Assembly: GCA_039194665.1 (NCBI GenBank) | Contig: JBCCVW010000211.1 | Span: forward strand, 1-7,864 | Length of the DNA: 7,864 nucleotides | Reading direction: 5' to 3' | Source of the DNA: JABSQH01 sp039194665 | GTDB lineage: Bacteria; Actinomycetota; Acidimicrobiia; Acidimicrobiales; Ilumatobacteraceae | Shown: positions 5,900 through 7,864 of the stretch, one piece after another | How the letters are laid out: every line of letters starts with the position of its first letter | How positions within the stretch are numbered: position 1 is the stretch's first letter | Notes under the pieces: model-generated | Database searches by the model: none | What the model saw: only the letters and a program-made list of their open reading frames with translations | What the model was told of the DNA's origin: nothing | Position numbers and translations under genes: made by a program

Positions 5900-5963
5900 G
5901 GCGTCAGCCCTTCTTGGGGAAGGCGTAGCCCTTCTTGGGGATGGCGTCAGCCCTTCTTGGGGA
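5900..5963. repeat. Three-copy 20-21 bp repeat spanning the GH65 gene end
   Basis: Copies lie at 5900-5920, 5922-5941 and 5943-5963. All share AGCCCTTCTTGGGGA preceded by GGCGT or GGCGTC. The copy at 5943-5963 is the end of the GH65 gene and encodes its last residues, PKKG, with most of the TGA context. The other two lie just downstream of the stop. The middle copy lacks one base, which removes the stop-like TGA. Each copy can form only a 3-bp CCC/GGG stem around AAGAA, so a strong terminator is unlikely. The array fills part of the 106-bp gap before the SDR gene. Confidence 0.9.
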
Positions 5964-7864
5964 CGTGGCGCGGCTGGCCTGGCTCGACCATCACCCGGTC
6001 GTCGCCGTCGATGATCGGCACACCAGCACCCTCGACGACTTCCAACGTGCACCCGTCACGGTCGAGATCGATGCGCAGCACCGAGCCGTGGCGGTGGATC
6101 TTGAACGTGAGGCCGTCCCACTTGGCCGGCAGCCGTGGCGAGAACTCGAGGTAGTCGCCCCACTCGACCATGCCGGCGAAGCCGTGGACCACTCCCGCCC
6201 AGACGCCGCCGAGCGAGGCGACGTGCACGCCGTCGGCCGTGTTGCCATGGGTGTCGCACAGATCGAGGTACAGCGACTGCTCGAAGTACTCGAGCGCCAA
6301 GTCGTCATACCCCACCTCGGCGGCGACGATCGCTTGGACGCACGCCGACAACGACGAGTCGCCGGTGGTGATCGGGTCGTAGTAGTCGAAGTTGCGACGC
6401 ATCTGCTCGATCGAGAAGTGCTCGCGACGGAGGAACATGGCGAGCACCACGTCGGCCTGCTTGAGCACCTGGTGGCGGTAGATCACCAGCGGGTGGAAGT
6501 TGAGCAGCAGCGGGTACTTGTCTTTGGGGACGCCCTCCCAGTCCCACGGCTCGAGTTCGAGGAACGACGAGTCCTGCGGGTGGATGCCGAGCCGATCATC
6601 GAACGGGATGAACATCGCGTCGGCGGCGGCATCCCATTCGTCGAGTTCTTCGAGCTTGAGTCCGGTGGCCCGACACAGCGCCGCGAACTGTTCCGGGTTC
6701 CACTCGGCGAGGAAGCGCACCGTGCGCGCCGCATACCGCAGATTGAACCGCGCCATCACGTTCGTGTACGCGTTGTCGTTGACGACGGTGGTGTACTCGT
6801 CGGGTCCCGTCACCCGGTGAATGTGAAAGGTGCGGTTACCGTTGGTTGAGTAGAAGCCCAGGTCGGCCCACAGCCGGGCGGTTTCGACGAGGACTTCTGC
6901 GCCTTCCCTGGCGAGGAACTCGAGATCACCGGATGCCTCGAGGTACCTGCGCAAGGCGAACACGATGGCGCTGTTGATGTGGTACTGCGCCGTGCCGGCG
7001 GCGTAGTACGCCGATGCCTCCTCGCCGTTGATCGTGCGCCAGGGGTACAGCGCACCGTTCTGGCTGAGCTCGCGGGCACGCTCGCGTGCGGCCGGCAACA
7101 TTTTCCACCTGAAGCGGACGACCTTGCGCGCTGCCTCGGGACGGGTGTAGGCGAGGAACGGCGCCACGTACACCTCGGTGTCCCAGAAGTAGTGGCCGTC
7201 GTAGCCGCCGCCCGTGACACCCTTGGCGGCGATGCCCTGCTCTTGCGTGCGCGCCGACGCCTGGCCGAGCTGAAAGAGGTTCCACCGCAGCGCCTGCTGG
7301 GCCCGATCGTCGCCGCGCAGCTCGATGTCGCTGCACTCCCAGAACTCGTCGAGCCACTCGCGCTGCTCAGAGAACAGCTGCTCGATCCCGTCGTGCTCCG
7401 CGCGTTCCAGCGTGCGCGAGCAGCGATCGGCGAGTTCCGGCGCAGGCACGCCCTTCGAGTCGTGGTAGGCGACGAGCTTGGTGATGCGGATCGGATCGCC
7501 CGGCGTCGCACGCACGGTGTACACCGTCTTGGCGAGATCGTCGGCGACGCTCGTGCGCACGCCGACGCTGCATGGCGTGTCGATCATGTGCCGCGTGCCG
7601 CAGGCCAGCGTCATCCGACTGTGGTTGCAGCGGTACCCGAGCACGATCTCGTTGCCGTTCTCGCGGGCCAGCCGCGGCTGCAGCACCCGCTCGGTGAACT
7701 TGCGCGCTTGACGCGGGTCCTTTCCCTCGCCGAGCGAGGCCGCTTCGACGTGGTACTCGTCCTCGCCGTCTTGGCGATTCATCAACTGCGACGAGACCAC
7801 CACCGGGGCCGGGGAGTCGAGCAGCGTGACCTCGAAGGTCATCACCGCGAGATGACGGTGCGTG
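5947..7864 (-). CDS. Glycoside hydrolase family 65 protein (alpha-glucoside phosphorylase type), N-terminus beyond the right edge
   Basis: The visible 638 codons are the middle and C-terminal part of a GH65 enzyme. The family is usually about 750-800 aa, so roughly 120-160 residues lie outside the window. The frame stays open to the last base, so the internal GTG/ATG near 7845 is not taken as the start. Hallmarks are FWDTE (codons 7174-7188) in the (alpha/alpha)6 barrel and GPDEY (6793-6807), whose Glu (6796-6798) aligns with the family's general acid, followed by NDNAYTN. KQAD (6451-6462) and the late DSSLSACVQAI and DGVHVASLGG segments also fit. GH65 enzymes mostly phosphorolyse trehalose, maltose, kojibiose or nigerose to beta-glucose 1-phosphate plus sugar; some hydrolyse instead. 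Specificity cannot be set here. A beta-phosphoglucomutase often lies beside such genes and could lie just beyond the edge. The gene ends in the first copy of a short repeat. Confidence 0.93.
   Translation of the reverse strand, partial: THRHLAVMTFEVTLLDSPAPVVVSSQLMNRQDGEDEYHVEAASLGEGKDPRQARKFTERVLQPRLARENGNEIVLGYRCNHSRMTLACGTRHMIDTPCSVGVRTSVADDLAKTVYTVRATPGDPIRITKLVAYHDSKGVPAPELADRCSRTLERAEHDGIEQLFSEQREWLDEFWECSDIELRGDDRAQQALRWNLFQLGQASARTQEQGIAAKGVTGGGYDGHYFWDTEVYVAPFLAYTRPEAARKVVRFRWKMLPAARERARELSQNGALYPWRTINGEEASAYYAAGTAQYHINSAIVFALRRYLEASGDLEFLAREGAEVLVETARLWADLGFYSTNGNRTFHIHRVTGPDEYTTVVNDNAYTNVMARFNLRYAARTVRFLAEWNPEQFAALCRATGLKLEELDEWDAAADAMFIPFDDRLGIHPQDSSFLELEPWDWEGVPKDKYPLLLNFHPLVIYRHQVLKQADVVLAMFLRREHFSIEQMRRNFDYYDPITTGDSSLSACVQAIVAAEVGYDDLALEYFEQSLYLDLCDTHGNTADGVHVASLGGVWAGVVHGFAGMVEWGDYLEFSPRLPAKWDGLTFKIHRHGSVLRIDLDRDGCTLEVVEGAGVPIIDGDDRVMVEPGQPRHVPKKG

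Noticed and set aside
5935..6849. 304-codon plus-strand open frame
   Set aside because: It is antisense to the GH65 gene, which carries clear family motifs. The translation is low-complexity (Val, Arg, His, Glu) and starts inside the short repeat array.
7842..7845. GTG/ATG near 7845 as the GH65 start
   Set aside because: The frame remains open to the window edge, the upstream residues (RHLAV) fit the family, and starting here would remove the N-terminal domain that GH65 enzymes normally have.

Overview
The window looks like chromosomal DNA of a high-GC actinobacterium. An Acidimicrobiia (Ilumatobacter-like) host is my best guess. This is inferred from the strongly GC-biased third codon positions, the wax ester synthase/diacylglycerol acyltransferase gene, the actinobacterial style of the GH65 enzyme and SDRs, the near absence of Shine-Dalgarno sequences, and TANNNT boxes placed 7-9 nt before several start codons. 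I see no rRNA, tRNA, CRISPR array, transposase or phage gene.

Layout from left to right: (1) the N-terminal half of an SDR oxidoreductase on the minus strand, cut by the left edge (1-454). (2) A 331-bp intergenic region (455-785) holding four almost identical 42-bp repeats at 55-56 bp period. (3) A small plus-strand ORF (786-986, 66 aa) of unknown function. (4) Five minus-strand genes whose direction of transcription is right to left: an MFE-2-like SDR dehydrogenase (4929-5840), an alpha/beta hydrolase (4075-4911), a RecB-like PD-(D/E)XK nuclease with a four-cysteine set typical of Fe-S nucleases (3101-4003), a PAP2 phosphatase (2498-3091) and a WS/DGAT acyltransferase (1042-2418). (5) Most of a GH65 sugar phosphorylase/hydrolase, also minus strand, cut at its N-terminus by the right edge (5947-7864).

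The spacings suggest at least two transcription units within the minus-strand block: SDR plus hydrolase (17 bp apart), and nuclease plus PAP2 plus WS/DGAT (9 and 79 bp apart). The GH65 gene lies upstream of both across a 106-bp gap.

Functionally, PAP2 enzymes dephosphorylate phosphatidate to diacylglycerol, and WS/DGAT enzymes acylate diacylglycerol to triacylglycerol. The two adjacent genes could therefore form the last two steps of storage-lipid synthesis. The neighbouring hydroxyacyl-CoA-dehydrogenase-like SDR and alpha/beta hydrolase fit a lipid theme, while GH65 works on alpha-glucosides such as trehalose, maltose or kojibiose. The nuclease is an odd passenger.

The gene content is ordinary. 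The least explained features are the intergenic repeat array, which has eight alternating AGCGGT/ACCGCT half-sites, the triplicated GH65 gene end, and the in-frame 15-bp repeats that encode a proline-rich linker in the acyltransferase. I found no convincing new defence or mobile system.
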